Assembly (NCBI RefSeq): GCF_013389365.1
Contig: NZ_JACADJ010000023.1
Span: 1 to 52,419, forward strand
Reading direction: 5' to 3'
From: Desulfobacter latus
GTDB taxonomy: Bacteria > Desulfobacterota > Desulfobacteria > Desulfobacterales > Desulfobacteraceae
DNA length: 52,419 bases
Numbering within the stretch: the stretch's first letter is position 1; each line of letters opens with the position of its first letter. Of the stretch, positions 18,063-25,922 are shown in pieces. The position numbers were made by a program, and so were the translations under genes. The notes under the pieces are model-generated. The model saw only the letters and a list, made by a program, of their open reading frames with translations. It was not told the origin of the DNA and did no database searches.

Positions 18063-19144
18063 AAATAAAAATTAAACATATTAAATCTTTTCCTTTTAGA
18101 GATTGGGATAATTATGTTTTGTCTCATCCTGATTCCAATGTATATCATCTGTCAGGATGGAAAAATGTTATTGAGAAAACATATGGTCATAAAACTTATT
18201 ATTTGGCAGCTACTGATTCAAACGAAAAAATAGTAGGAATATTACCTCTTGTACATTTAAAACACATTCTTTTTGGTAATGCCCTTGTCTCTCTGCCTTT
18301 TGTAGACATCAGCGGCATCCTATCGAATGATGAGAACGTCGAATCAATGTTGATTGATTCTGCGTTGGATTTAGGAAGACAACTACGAGTTAAATCTATA
18401 GAGTTGCGTCAATCCAAAAAACTAAACTTTTTAGATAAAGGGAAATTCCATAGTAATAAGGATGAATGCATTCCTGTAACAGAACTGGAAGGCCATAAAG
18501 TCAGAATGCTACTTCAATTGCCGGAATCATCTGACACTCTTATGAAAAGTTTTAATTCAAAATTCAGAAACAAAATAAAAAAACCGATTAAATCAGGCCT
18601 AAAATGCATAATTGGTTCAAGTGAGTTAATAGAAGATTTTTATAAAGTCTTTGCTGTAAATATGCGGGATCTTGGTTCTCCTGTTCATTCAAAACAATTG
18701 TTTGAAAATATTTGCAATGAATTTCCCGGTATGGTGAAGATTGGGGTGGTATATCACGACAAGTTGCCTATATCGGGAATTTTTGTGATAAAGTTCAAAA
18801 AAGTGATATTTAACCCTTGGGCTTCCTCGTTAAAATGTTTTAGTAACTTAAGAGCGAATACACTCCAATATTGGTGTTTGTTAGACTATGCCTGTAAAAA
18901 TGGTGTTAAATGCTTTGATTTCGGTCGATCGTCACCAAATGGAGGAACCTATGTGTTTAAAGAGAAATGGGGAGCCTGCCCTCATCCTCTGTCCTGGTAC
19001 CACATACCGATGGGAAAACAGCGATTTTCCGATATGAACGTCGAGAAGCCCAAGTATAAAACAGCAATAAACGTGTGGAAGAAATTACCCATAACAGTGA
19101 CAAAGATAATAGGCCCTAGTATCCGTGGGAATATAAACTTGTAA
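18059..19144 (+). CDS. FemAB/GNAT-type peptidoglycan-like aminoacyltransferase, exosortase-locus type
   Basis: A 361-residue protein with two GNAT-like halves. Y-H-L-S-G-W-K-N-V-I-E-K-T-Y-G-H near residues 29-44 and C-F-D-F-G-R-S-S-P-N-G-G-T-Y-V-F-K-E-K-W-G near residues 280-300 match the FemAB-related proteins found in PEP-CTERM/XrtA loci (TIGR03019 type). They are thought to attach an acyl or aminoacyl group to a lipid-linked or surface molecule; the true reaction is not established. ATG overlaps the preceding glycosyltransferase stop (ATGA). It ends 58 bases before a truncated ATP-grasp copy. Confidence 0.82.
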   Translation: MKIKIKHIKSFPFRDWDNYVLSHPDSNVYHLSGWKNVIEKTYGHKTYYLAATDSNEKIVGILPLVHLKHILFGNALVSLPFVDISGILSNDENVESMLIDSALDLGRQLRVKSIELRQSKKLNFLDKGKFHSNKDECIPVTELEGHKVRMLLQLPESSDTLMKSFNSKFRNKIKKPIKSGLKCIIGSSELIEDFYKVFAVNMRDLGSPVHSKQLFENICNEFPGMVKIGVVYHDKLPISGIFVIKFKKVIFNPWASSLKCFSNLRANTLQYWCLLDYACKNGVKCFDFGRSSPNGGTYVFKEKWGACPHPLSWYHIPMGKQRFSDMNVEKPKYKTAINVWKKLPITVTKIIGPSIRGNINL

Positions 19145-19202
19145 AGTATATTCATGAGAGAAGACAGGTAGTGTTATAGATGTGCTAATAAGGAAGCAGA
19201 AT

Positions 19203-19593
19203 ATGTATGCGGTAAAGCAATTCATTAAAGAAAAAATCAAGGAAAAGGATAAAAGGCGGAGAGGTCTTGCCATTGTTGGCGATACCCAGGTTGGGGCTCT
19301 GGGTGGTGAGGAATCTTGCCATGAACGGCCTGACGGTTCATTCCATTGTTAAATCAAGGTATGGGCAGCCGGCCCAAAGCCGGTACTCCAGAAGTGCCTG
19401 GATCATGGAATCCACGACTTACAGTACAGGTTTTATTGATGAAATTAAGGAACTGAGCAAGTTGTTGGATGTGGGTTCCATTATGCCTGTTGCGGAAGCC
19501 TATCATAATGTTCTCACAGATGTTCGGGATCAGTTTGAGCCGGATGTGCATTTATATTATCCGCAGATTACACAGATGCGCGCAGATATGTGA
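19203..19593 (+). pseudogene. Truncated, frameshifted copy of the ATP-grasp gene at 20621
   Basis: From ATG 19203 the sequence parallels the start of the intact ATP-grasp gene: M-Y-A-V-K-x-F-I-K-x-K-I-K, then GLAIVGDTQVG. One extra T near 19290-19292 (GGTTGGGG versus GGTGGGG) shifts the frame. The shifted frame continues the homology through LWVVRNLAMNGLTVHSIVKS and VRDQFEPDVH. The similarity then ends at TATATTATCCGCAG, which equals the DNA just after the stop codon of the intact gene. So this is a duplicate that lost its internal and C-terminal parts by a deletion joining codon ~115 to the 3' flank. Confidence 0.85.
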
Positions 19594-19648
19594 ACATGTG
19601 CCAAAAAATTTGTTTATAATAAGCGGGAATCTGCGTCATCTGCGCGAT
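19559..19648. repeat. Inverted repeat copy A (CCGCAGATTAC family)
   Basis: The left arm begins at 19559 (ATCCGCAGATTACACAGATG). The right arm, 19628-19648, reads AATCTGCGTCATCTGCGCGA and is an imperfect reverse complement. This is the most diverged of the copies in the window. It supplies the last codons and stop of the truncated ATP-grasp copy. Confidence 0.8.
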
Positions 19649-19661
19649 GTTAAAGGGGAAT

Positions 19662-19690
19662 TTGACATTTTTGCCCGGAACCCATATAGT
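19662..19690 (+). promoter_or_regulatory. Sigma-70-type promoter of the Phd/PIN toxin-antitoxin operon
   Basis: A perfect -35 TTGACA at 19662-19667 is followed after 17 bases by TATAGT at 19685-19690. Transcription would start near 19697, about 40 bases before the antitoxin ATG, with GGAG at 19725-19728 as the ribosome site. Confidence 0.7.
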
Positions 19691-19698
19691 TGATATGG
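19682..19698. promoter_or_regulatory. Palindromic operator candidate over the -10 box
   Basis: CCATAT (19682-19687) and ATATGG (19693-19698) form a palindrome with a five-base spacer covering the -10 hexamer. Phd/YefM-type antitoxins bind such palindromes to repress their own operon. Binding here is inferred. Confidence 0.5.
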
Positions 19699-19737
19699 TT
19701 GAGTTAAGGCCCCCATCCCTTATTGGAGACTAAAATT

Positions 19738-20037
19738 ATGGAAAAAATAGTTGATGTTACTTCAGCGCGAAGGAAATTTGGAACCATTCTCGACGAGGTT
19801 TTTCATAAAGGGAGTATTTTCACTATAGCAAGAAAAGGTAAGGCTTTAGCAAAAATTGTTCCTCTTGAAAACACCCGGACTGAAGAAAAAAAATCGTTGT
19901 CACTGCAGCAAAAAGAATTGTTGCAGGAATTGAATAGCTTGCCTAATGTTGGCATTGATAAAGATCCAGTCGAAATATTGCGATCAATGCGAAAACAAAA
20001 AAGAATTAAGTCTGTAGTTAAACAACATGATAAATAG
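19738..20037 (+). CDS. Phd/YefM-family antitoxin
   Basis: A 99-residue protein beginning MEKIVDVTSARRKFGTILDE, the standard Phd/YefM N-terminal DNA-binding fold, followed by IARKGKALAKIVPLE. The C-terminal lysine-rich tail (about residues 50-99) would be the toxin-neutralising segment. GGAG at 19725-19728 fixes the start at ATG 19738; the in-frame TTG at 19723 overlaps the ribosome site. It overlaps the PIN toxin gene by 11 bases, the usual antitoxin-first arrangement. This is the only toxin-antitoxin pair in the window in which both genes look intact. Confidence 0.88.
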   Translation: MEKIVDVTSARRKFGTILDEVFHKGSIFTIARKGKALAKIVPLENTRTEEKKSLSLQQKELLQELNSLPNVGIDKDPVEILRSMRKQKRIKSVVKQHDK

Positions 20038-20485
20038 GCGTTACGTACTTGATGCTAATGTATTTCTTGAGATTATTTTCAACCGCCCACTGCAAGGTAA
20101 AGCGAAAAAAATCCTTGAAGATGCAATTTTGGAACGAATTCAAATTATTGTTCCAAGCCTTCTTTTAGATGAAATTACAGAAGTACTTTGTGGCAATATG
20201 GACAACTTGATAGATGTTGAGTGCCACTTGAAATACATTGAAAAAATGGCGCACTCCGGTGTGTTAAACATTATTGTACCCAATTGCAGTGTCCGAATGA
20301 AGGCAATTGAATTGGCAAGAACAGGAAACAATAAAAGTGGATATCCTGAGTTGACCGACTGTCTATATCATGCCTTGGCTATTATCAATAAGGCTGTATT
20401 TATAACGAACGACAAAAGGCATATTGCAAAAATATTACGCTTTGGATATGTAGTCGGCTTAACTGACTACGAGACTGATCTTTAA
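20027..20485 (+). CDS. PIN-domain ribonuclease toxin (VapC-like)
   Basis: A 152-residue PIN domain with all expected acidic residues: D9 in YVLDANVFLE, E49 in LLLDEITEV, D111 in ELTDCLYHA and D129 in ITNDKRH. PIN toxins are metal-dependent RNases that cleave RNA and are neutralised by the upstream antitoxin. It is slightly longer than the ~130-residue VapC norm and belongs to the PilT N-terminus-like branch. The module sits between the truncated and the intact ATP-grasp copies, so it could have been carried in with, or helped fix, that duplication. Confidence 0.88.
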   Translation: MINRRYVLDANVFLEIIFNRPLQGKAKKILEDAILERIQIIVPSLLLDEITEVLCGNMDNLIDVECHLKYIEKMAHSGVLNIIVPNCSVRMKAIELARTGNNKSGYPELTDCLYHALAIINKAVFITNDKRHIAKILRFGYVVGLTDYETDL

Positions 20486-20620
20486 AAATTCAGATAAGTT
20501 AACTTAACCTTTTTTGCGCTGTTCGTGAAAAGGCTGCTATGCACCAAAAGTAAAACCATGTCATTGGATAGGTTAATTGTAAAATTTACATAGCAGGGTA
20601 AGCTGATAAGGATGCTGAAT

Positions 20621-21886
20621 ATGTATGCGGTAAAGCCGTTCATTAAAAAAAAAATCAAGGAAGAGGACAGAAGGCGAAAAGTTCTTGCCATTGTTGGCGA
20701 TACCCAGGTGGGGCTCTGGGTGGTGAGGAATCTTGCCATGAACGGCCTGACGGTTCATTCCATTGTTAAATCAAAGTATGGGCAGCCGGCCAACAGCCGG
20801 TACTCCAGCAGTGCATGGGTCATGGAATCCCCGGCTTACAGTCCAGGCTTTATTGATGAAATTAAGGAACTGGTCAAGCTGTTGGATGTGGGGTCCATTA
20901 TGCCTGTTGCAGAAGGCTATCATAATGTTCTCATAGATGTTCGGGATCAGTTTGAGCCGGATGTGCATATCTTCTCTCCTGCCCGGGATGTTTTTGATAA
21001 AGCGACTGACAAAGATTATATGCAGGGGTTATGTCAGGAATTGGGTGTTCCTGTGGCCAAAGGTATGCGTTTGGATGAGTTTATGTTGGATAAAGGCAGC
21101 TTGGAATTTCCCTTGGTTTTCAGGACCAGGAGGCAGAACATTCAAGGGGGGCAGGCGCCCTGGAAAGCGGCTTATGCAGAAGATGAGGTCCAGCTTGAGA
21201 AAGTTTATGATCAGGTCCGGGATTTTGCAGATAATATTATTGTTCAGGAATATTGTCCCGGGGCAGAAGATCATGTTCAGGTGATGATGTATAAAGGCGA
21301 ACCGTTTATGGTTGGGGATTATATTGGTGAACACCATATGCCCCTGGCCGGTGGGGTGACCACCCAACGGATCAGTTGCCGGCATCAGCCTTTGATTGAT
21401 GATGCTGTCAAGCTGTTTAAGGCGATTGGGTATGAGGGATTAGGCGGCGTTCAATATCATTATGATCCTGAAACCGATAAATATATATTTCTTGAGATTA
21501 ATCCCAGGTTTATCGGGGGAACGCCTACTTTGATTATGGCCGGGTTTAATACCTCCTTTCTTTTATGGCAGAGTCATTTTGAGCCTGAAAAAATGAAAAA
21601 GACAAAGTATCGTTTGGGATTGAGATCCAGGATACTTGGTGGTGATGCGAACTGGATGATTGGTATGATCCGGGGGGATCAGTTGCCTCCGGGGCAGAAG
21701 CGTCTTGGTAAGGTAGAGACGGTTTTACGGTTTTTGTGGAATTGCTTTCCCTGGACAAAGGATGATGCTTTTATGCTTCGAGATCCTAAGCCTTTTATGG
21801 TTGATTTTATGCAGATGGCTAAAAAACTGGGGGCTCAGGGGCATGATATCATTGGTAACCCGGAATCTCAGGATGCTAAGCATTGA
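20621..21886 (+). CDS. ATP-grasp ligase (carbamoyl-phosphate-synthase-like fold)
   Basis: A 421-residue protein. It has an N-terminal pre-ATP-grasp Rossmann segment (KVLAIVGDTQVGLWVVRNLA), a central ATP-binding region (FPLVFRTRRQNIQGGQAPWK, then VQEYCPGAEDHVQV near residue 210), and the metal-binding KYIFLEINPRFIGGTPTLI near residue 290. Such enzymes ligate a carboxylate to an amine or thiol through an acylphosphate; in EPS loci the substrate is unknown. AAGGA at 20608-20612 supports ATG 20621. The truncated duplicate conserves this ATG but not the one at 20612, which reinforces the choice. A repeat hairpin follows the stop codon. Confidence 0.85.
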   Translation: MYAVKPFIKKKIKEEDRRRKVLAIVGDTQVGLWVVRNLAMNGLTVHSIVKSKYGQPANSRYSSSAWVMESPAYSPGFIDEIKELVKLLDVGSIMPVAEGYHNVLIDVRDQFEPDVHIFSPARDVFDKATDKDYMQGLCQELGVPVAKGMRLDEFMLDKGSLEFPLVFRTRRQNIQGGQAPWKAAYAEDEVQLEKVYDQVRDFADNIIVQEYCPGAEDHVQVMMYKGEPFMVGDYIGEHHMPLAGGVTTQRISCRHQPLIDDAVKLFKAIGYEGLGGVQYHYDPETDKYIFLEINPRFIGGTPTLIMAGFNTSFLLWQSHFEPEKMKKTKYRLGLRSRILGGDANWMIGMIRGDQLPPGQKRLGKVETVLRFLWNCFPWTKDDAFMLRDPKPFMVDFMQMAKKLGAQGHDIIGNPESQDAKH

Positions 21887-21893
21887 TTATATT

Positions 21894-22057
21894 ATCCGCA
21901 GATTACGCAGATAAACGCAGATGAATAATATGTGACAGAAGAAGATAACTCTTGTCAGTTATGAATTCTTTGACGGAAAAATAGTCTGTAATTGCAATTA
22001 GAACTTACGACTCCCAAAAAATTTTTTTATCTGTGGAAATCTGCGTAATCTGCGGAT
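21894..22057. repeat. Inverted repeat copy B, upstream of the GxxExxY gene
   Basis: Left arm 21894-21922 and right arm 22029-22057 are 29-base imperfect reverse complements. The outer 20 bases are perfect, ATCCGCAGATTACGCAGAT with its complement, and mismatches lie in the inner part. About 106 bases of AT-rich DNA without a gene lie between the arms. The right arm ends 23 bases before the GxxExxY ATG. Confidence 0.9.
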
Positions 22058-22080
22058 AAAAATATTTAAACGATAAATGT

Positions 22081-22449
22081 ATGCGTGATCAAGAAACATA
22101 TGCCATCATTGGTGCGGCTATGAGCGTTCACAATGAACTTGGCAATGGATTTCTGGAAGCGGTTTATCAGGAGGCATTGGAGCATGAGTTTCAATTCAGG
22201 GATTTACCGTATGAGCGGGAAAAAACATTGCCTGTCTACTATCGGGGAAATCAGTTGACAGCTTATTATAAGGCGGATTTTGTTTGCTACGGCTCTGTGA
22301 TAGTGGAGTTGAAAGCATTGCAGCAATTGACCGGTACTGAGGAAGCACAGGTGATAAATTATATGAAAGCTTCCGGGTTAAACAAAAGTCTGCTGATTAA
22401 TTTTGGTAGCAGGCAACTTCAGTACAAAAGACTGGTTTATAATTTATAG
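22081..22449 (+). CDS. GxxExxY family protein (PD-(D/E)XK-like)
   Basis: A 122-residue protein of the GxxExxY family: G23-x-x-E26-x-x-Y29 in ELGNGFLEAVYQEAL, followed by KADFVCYGSVIVELKAL, in which D66 and E76-x-K78 form a PD-(D/E)XK-like site. The family is widespread and multi-copy, and its function is unproven; a small nuclease is the usual suggestion. It is not related to the EPS genes around it. Paired repeats flank it on both sides (21894-22057 and 22456-22530), so gene plus repeats look like one transposable or recombining cassette. No clear ribosome site precedes the ATG. Confidence 0.9.
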   Translation: MRDQETYAIIGAAMSVHNELGNGFLEAVYQEALEHEFQFRDLPYEREKTLPVYYRGNQLTAYYKADFVCYGSVIVELKALQQLTGTEEAQVINYMKASGLNKSLLINFGSRQLQYKRLVYNL

Positions 22450-22455
22450 TATCCG

Positions 22456-22530
22456 ATCCGCAGATTACGCAGATGTCCGCAGATAAAAAGCGTTTTATCT
22501 GCTAAACAGATATCTGCGTAATCTGCGGAT
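22456..22530. repeat. Inverted repeat copy C, downstream of the GxxExxY gene
   Basis: Left arm 22456-22484 starts with ATCCGCAGATTACGCAGAT. The right arm 22512-22530 is its exact 19-base reverse complement. The spacer is short, so it would make a strong hairpin in RNA. It starts seven bases after the GxxExxY stop and ends 18 bases before the deacetylase ATG. Confidence 0.9.
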
Positions 22531-22548
22531 GGATGAAAGATTTAGGTA

Positions 22549-23553
22549 ATGAAACCAGGTATATTATTTACATTTGATGTGGAGTGCAGTATGGGCGGAG
22601 CCTGGGGAACGGATCTTGAGCCGATTCCGCCGTGCAGGGGCATGATGGGGCAATACGGCGCCAGGCAGTTTGGTATTCCGCTGATTTGTGAAATTTTGAA
22701 TCGATATGATGTTAAGGCCACGTTTTTTCTGGAGCCGTTTAATGAAGAGCTTGGATATCCGGGAGAGACAGAGCCGGTTTGTGAGTATTTGATGGAACAT
22801 GGTCAGGACGTGCAGCTTCATGTTCATCCCGGCCATTACCATTACGGTCTTCAGCGTCAGGGAAAGTCGTTCAAGATGACGGATCAGATTGCAGAACTGC
22901 CCCTGCGACTTCAGCAGCAGATTATCTCAGACGGGGCAGACAAGCTTACCGCATGGACAGGCCGGAAACCCATTGCCTTCAGGGCCGGGAATATGGGGGC
23001 ATCTGATGAGACTCTTAAAATTTTGCCGGATACCGGAATATGGATAGACAGCAGTTATACGTTTCCCTATGTAAGGGGGCAGTGCCTGTTTAAAGATAAA
23101 GAAAGATACAATGGTGCAAAATGGTATGGCGATGTTCTTGAAGTGGCCTTGTCCGGATTTCGTCAGCCGGACTGGCCAGGCCTTTATCCCAGCAAGCCTG
23201 TGGACCTGATGGGGTCTTCCTTTGAAGAGTGCCGGGATGCTGTGAGGATGATCTGTGATGCCGGGGCGGATGCTGTGTTGATTCTGCACAGTTTCAGCCT
23301 GTTTAAGGTAAAGGACATACAGTATAACGGCGGCAAACTTAACCGGATTGTCACCCGGCGGTTTGAAAAGTTCTGTAAATGGCTGGCTGATAACAGGGAC
23401 AAGTATCCGGACCGGACGTTTTCCCAATTGGGAAAAATGGTCAAGGAAGATGGGTATTCCCCTAAATCAGTCGCGCCCTGCCTGATCAACAAGCCGATCC
23501 GGGCATTGACCCGAAAAGTTGTCCAAGGATTGAATAATTTTTATTATTTTTAA
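22549..23553 (+). CDS. Polysaccharide deacetylase family protein (NodB/CE4-like)
   Basis: A 334-residue protein opening with GILFTFDVECSMGGAWG, where the FDVE aspartate matches the CE4 catalytic base. A VKATFFLEPFNEE strand follows, then VQLHVHPGHYHYG near residues 88-100 as the HxxxH-type metal site, and later IAFRAGNMGA (R-A-G motif) and ADAVLILHSFSL with a late histidine. CE4 enzymes remove N- or O-acetyl groups from polysaccharides, which would adjust charge on the EPS. No signal peptide is seen, so it may act on a lipid-linked intermediate in the cytoplasm. It sits between repeat copies C and D. Confidence 0.82.
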   Translation: MKPGILFTFDVECSMGGAWGTDLEPIPPCRGMMGQYGARQFGIPLICEILNRYDVKATFFLEPFNEELGYPGETEPVCEYLMEHGQDVQLHVHPGHYHYGLQRQGKSFKMTDQIAELPLRLQQQIISDGADKLTAWTGRKPIAFRAGNMGASDETLKILPDTGIWIDSSYTFPYVRGQCLFKDKERYNGAKWYGDVLEVALSGFRQPDWPGLYPSKPVDLMGSSFEECRDAVRMICDAGADAVLILHSFSLFKVKDIQYNGGKLNRIVTRRFEKFCKWLADNRDKYPDRTFSQLGKMVKEDGYSPKSVAPCLINKPIRALTRKVVQGLNNFYYF

Positions 23554-23554
23554 A

Positions 23555-23644
23555 ATCCGCAGATTACGCAGATGAACGCAGATATGTATATAGTTAATAA
23601 AAGGCTTTTTTAATAATCTGTGGAAATCTGCGTAATCTGCGGAT
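23555..23644. repeat. Inverted repeat copy D
   Basis: Left arm 23555-23583 begins one base after the deacetylase stop. Right arm 23616-23644 matches the right arm of copy B almost exactly (ATCTGTGGAAATCTGCGTAA then TCTGCGGAT). It ends 15 bases before the ATG of the next gene. An RNA hairpin here would lie between two EPS genes. Confidence 0.9.
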
Positions 23645-23659
23645 GAAAGAAGTTGCATA

Positions 23660-25036
23660 ATGATACCCGTTATTGCCAGAAATATATTTCGTTTTCAGGA
23701 GCTTTTACTGGGACGTCCCAGTTTTCAGATCCTGAATGAACTGAATAAAAGTCAGTGGTGGTCAAGGGACCGGCTTGAAAAGCTGAGGCTGGATCGATTA
23801 AATGTGCTGATTCATACGGCATATTCCCATACGCCTTATTGGAAAGAGCTCATGGATTCTCTGCAGATCAAACCGGCGGATATCCGAACGGTAGAGGACC
23901 TGCAGCAATTTCCTTTACTGGAAAAAGATACGCTGCGTGAAAAGCGTGAGCAGATGGTCTGGAGGGAAGAGGGAAAACGGGTGCAGTTGGTTCGGACTAG
24001 TGGATCTACGAATGAGGCCCTGGAATTTTATACGTCTTCCAGCCGGGAAGCCCATATCAATGCGGCTCGCATGCGGGGCCATGAATGGGTTGGCGTTCGC
24101 AGGGGAGAAAAAGAGATGTATTACTGGGGCTCTCCTGTGGAATTGAGCAAACAGGATAAAATCAAGCGATTCAGGGATTTTCTTATTAATGACGGGCTGT
24201 CCAACGGTTTTGAACTAAATAAGGACCGGGTCCGTCAGTATGTCTCCCAGTGGATGGCATGGAAGCCCAAATGCCTGTTTGGATATCCTTCCACTTTTGT
24301 GTTGACGGTTTCCATGTGCCGGGACATGGGGATTGATCTTGGTGATTTGAAAGATCAGGGTCTTCATGTAATTATTACCACATCTGAGATGCTTTCGGAT
24401 GTGGACCGCGATTTGATCCGCCAGGCATTCGGCGTGCCGGTGTTCGATTCTTACGGATTGCGGGAAGGCGGGCTCATCGGGCACGAATGCCAACAGGGAA
24501 CCATGCATTGCATGGATGAGCAGGTGATTCTTGAAACCATTGATCCCGAGTCCCTTGAACCCACTGACGGGCATGGGGAACTGGTAGTCACGAATATCGT
24601 AGGCAAGGCGTTTCCTGTAATCCGTTACAGGACAGGTGATATTGTTACGCTTTCACAAAAAAAGTGCGCATGCGGCAGAAAGCTGTCCTCAATTGAGATC
24701 AGCGGCGGCAGGGCCGTGGAATTTATTGTAACCAAAACAGGAAAATGGGTGGTTGGCTATTCTTTTATCTATATCGCCAGAATGGTAAAAGGCATTGTTA
24801 AGTTCCAGGTCGTGCAGGAAGAACTGGGTGAAATTCGAATCCGTCTTGCTGTGGACAACAGATTCCCTGAAGACGGTAAAGACCAGGTCAGGGAACTGGC
24901 CCGAACCCGCTTAAACAGTGACGACAAAATCCTTGTGGAAATAGTCGACGATATTGAACCGGCCCCTTCGGGAAAATACCGGCCGGTCATCAGTAAAGTG
25001 GCTGAAGAGCTTTATAAAGAACGGTCTTTTTCTTAA
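23660..25036 (+). CDS. CapK/PaaK-like adenylate-forming enzyme
   Basis: A 458-residue member of the phenylacetate-CoA-ligase/CapK branch of AMP-forming enzymes. VRTSGSTNEALEFYTS (about residues 112-127) is the phosphate-binding loop. FDSYGLREGGLIGHEC (about residues 262-277) matches the adenine-site region, and VIRYRTGDIVTL is the conserved R-x-x-T/GD motif. CapK-like proteins recur in capsule and EPS loci, where they presumably activate a carboxylate. It ends tail-to-tail with the M55 peptidase gene, the two stop codons overlapping by four bases. Confidence 0.85.
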   Translation: MIPVIARNIFRFQELLLGRPSFQILNELNKSQWWSRDRLEKLRLDRLNVLIHTAYSHTPYWKELMDSLQIKPADIRTVEDLQQFPLLEKDTLREKREQMVWREEGKRVQLVRTSGSTNEALEFYTSSSREAHINAARMRGHEWVGVRRGEKEMYYWGSPVELSKQDKIKRFRDFLINDGLSNGFELNKDRVRQYVSQWMAWKPKCLFGYPSTFVLTVSMCRDMGIDLGDLKDQGLHVIITTSEMLSDVDRDLIRQAFGVPVFDSYGLREGGLIGHECQQGTMHCMDEQVILETIDPESLEPTDGHGELVVTNIVGKAFPVIRYRTGDIVTLSQKKCACGRKLSSIEISGGRAVEFIVTKTGKWVVGYSFIYIARMVKGIVKFQVVQEELGEIRIRLAVDNRFPEDGKDQVRELARTRLNSDDKILVEIVDDIEPAPSGKYRPVISKVAEELYKERSFS

Positions 25037-25821
25037 CAATTCCATTCCAGCATGCTGCCAAGTTCTTTGGCTATTGTTTTTGGGCCAATGGGCCGCCATC
25101 CCCGACGCCTGTATAAAAGCGCTTTAACAGTCTGGAGAACAGCTTTGAAGTCAATTTCAAGGTGAACCGGCGGCTGAAATTTCAGTGGTTTCATCTGCTG
25201 TATATCTTTTACTGCCCGGCAGATACCTGAATAAATTTCTTCCTGAACCATATGGGGGTGTTTGCTCAGGGCGCAGTTTCTTCCCATCCCCTGTTTGGTG
25301 ATGACTGTTTTTATCCACGGCATGAAGGTTAAGGCCTCCCGGCATCCTTTATCGTCGCTGGAAATAAAGATTACCGGCACATCAAACTCCCCTGCCACAG
25401 CACCATCCAGTGCAATCTCCCCGACAGTCTTGCCATTAGCGCGTATGCTTTTATAAGCGTCTGAACTGTATGTATGTGCCAGTATGGCATTTTTTGTCCC
25501 TTCCATAGCGTGGTAACCGATCATTATGACCCCTGAAAACCGGTTGTCCAGCCCGGGAAACCGGCGGGTAAATCCTTTTCCCAAAATCAGCCTGCACCTT
25601 TTGTCAAGCTGATCAATACAAAGATTAAGACCCTGACCGTGACTGTCCCAAACCCAGACCTCTTCTGCGCCCGAATCAAAAAGAGCCCGGGCTGCAGCAT
25701 TTGCTTCAAGGGTGGCTTCCCGGCAGGCAAAAGCGTAGTCCCGTGACGCGCTTAGGGCTTTGCCTGAAGTCCCGACAACGCAGGCCGGCCCCTCGCAGTC
25801 AACAGATATGATGAATTTCAT
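25033..25821 (-). CDS. M55 family D-aminopeptidase (DppA-like)
   Basis: A 262-residue protein with the full DppA metal site: D8-x-E10 in SVDCEG, H61 after D59 in DSHG, H104 in IGYHAMEGT, the probable nucleophile H116 in AHTYSS, and E135 in TVGEIALDG. DppA enzymes are zinc D-aminopeptidases forming decameric rings in the cytoplasm. AGGA seven bases before the ATG supports the start. It is transcribed against the EPS operon and overlaps its neighbour's stop codon. A role in peptidoglycan peptide recycling or removal of D-amino acids from a modified polymer is possible but unproven. Confidence 0.9.
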   Translation of the reverse strand: MKFIISVDCEGPACVVGTSGKALSASRDYAFACREATLEANAAARALFDSGAEEVWVWDSHGQGLNLCIDQLDKRCRLILGKGFTRRFPGLDNRFSGVIMIGYHAMEGTKNAILAHTYSSDAYKSIRANGKTVGEIALDGAVAGEFDVPVIFISSDDKGCREALTFMPWIKTVITKQGMGRNCALSKHPHMVQEEIYSGICRAVKDIQQMKPLKFQPPVHLEIDFKAVLQTVKALLYRRRGWRPIGPKTIAKELGSMLEWNC

Positions 25822-25922
25822 TAGGTAATTCCTTGAACTATAAATAGCATTTCAAGTTTAGTTTGGCATTGAATTGCATATAATTACGAGAATGTAAACC
25901 ATTTGGTAATGGAGTTTATAAT

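Noticed and set aside
22927-23427. 166-codon - strand open frame
   Set aside because: Antisense to the polysaccharide deacetylase, which has clear CE4 motifs.
19559-23644. Considered a CRISPR array because of several repeated units
   Set aside because: The units are inverted pairs separated by genes and irregular gaps, with no regular spacers and no cas genes.
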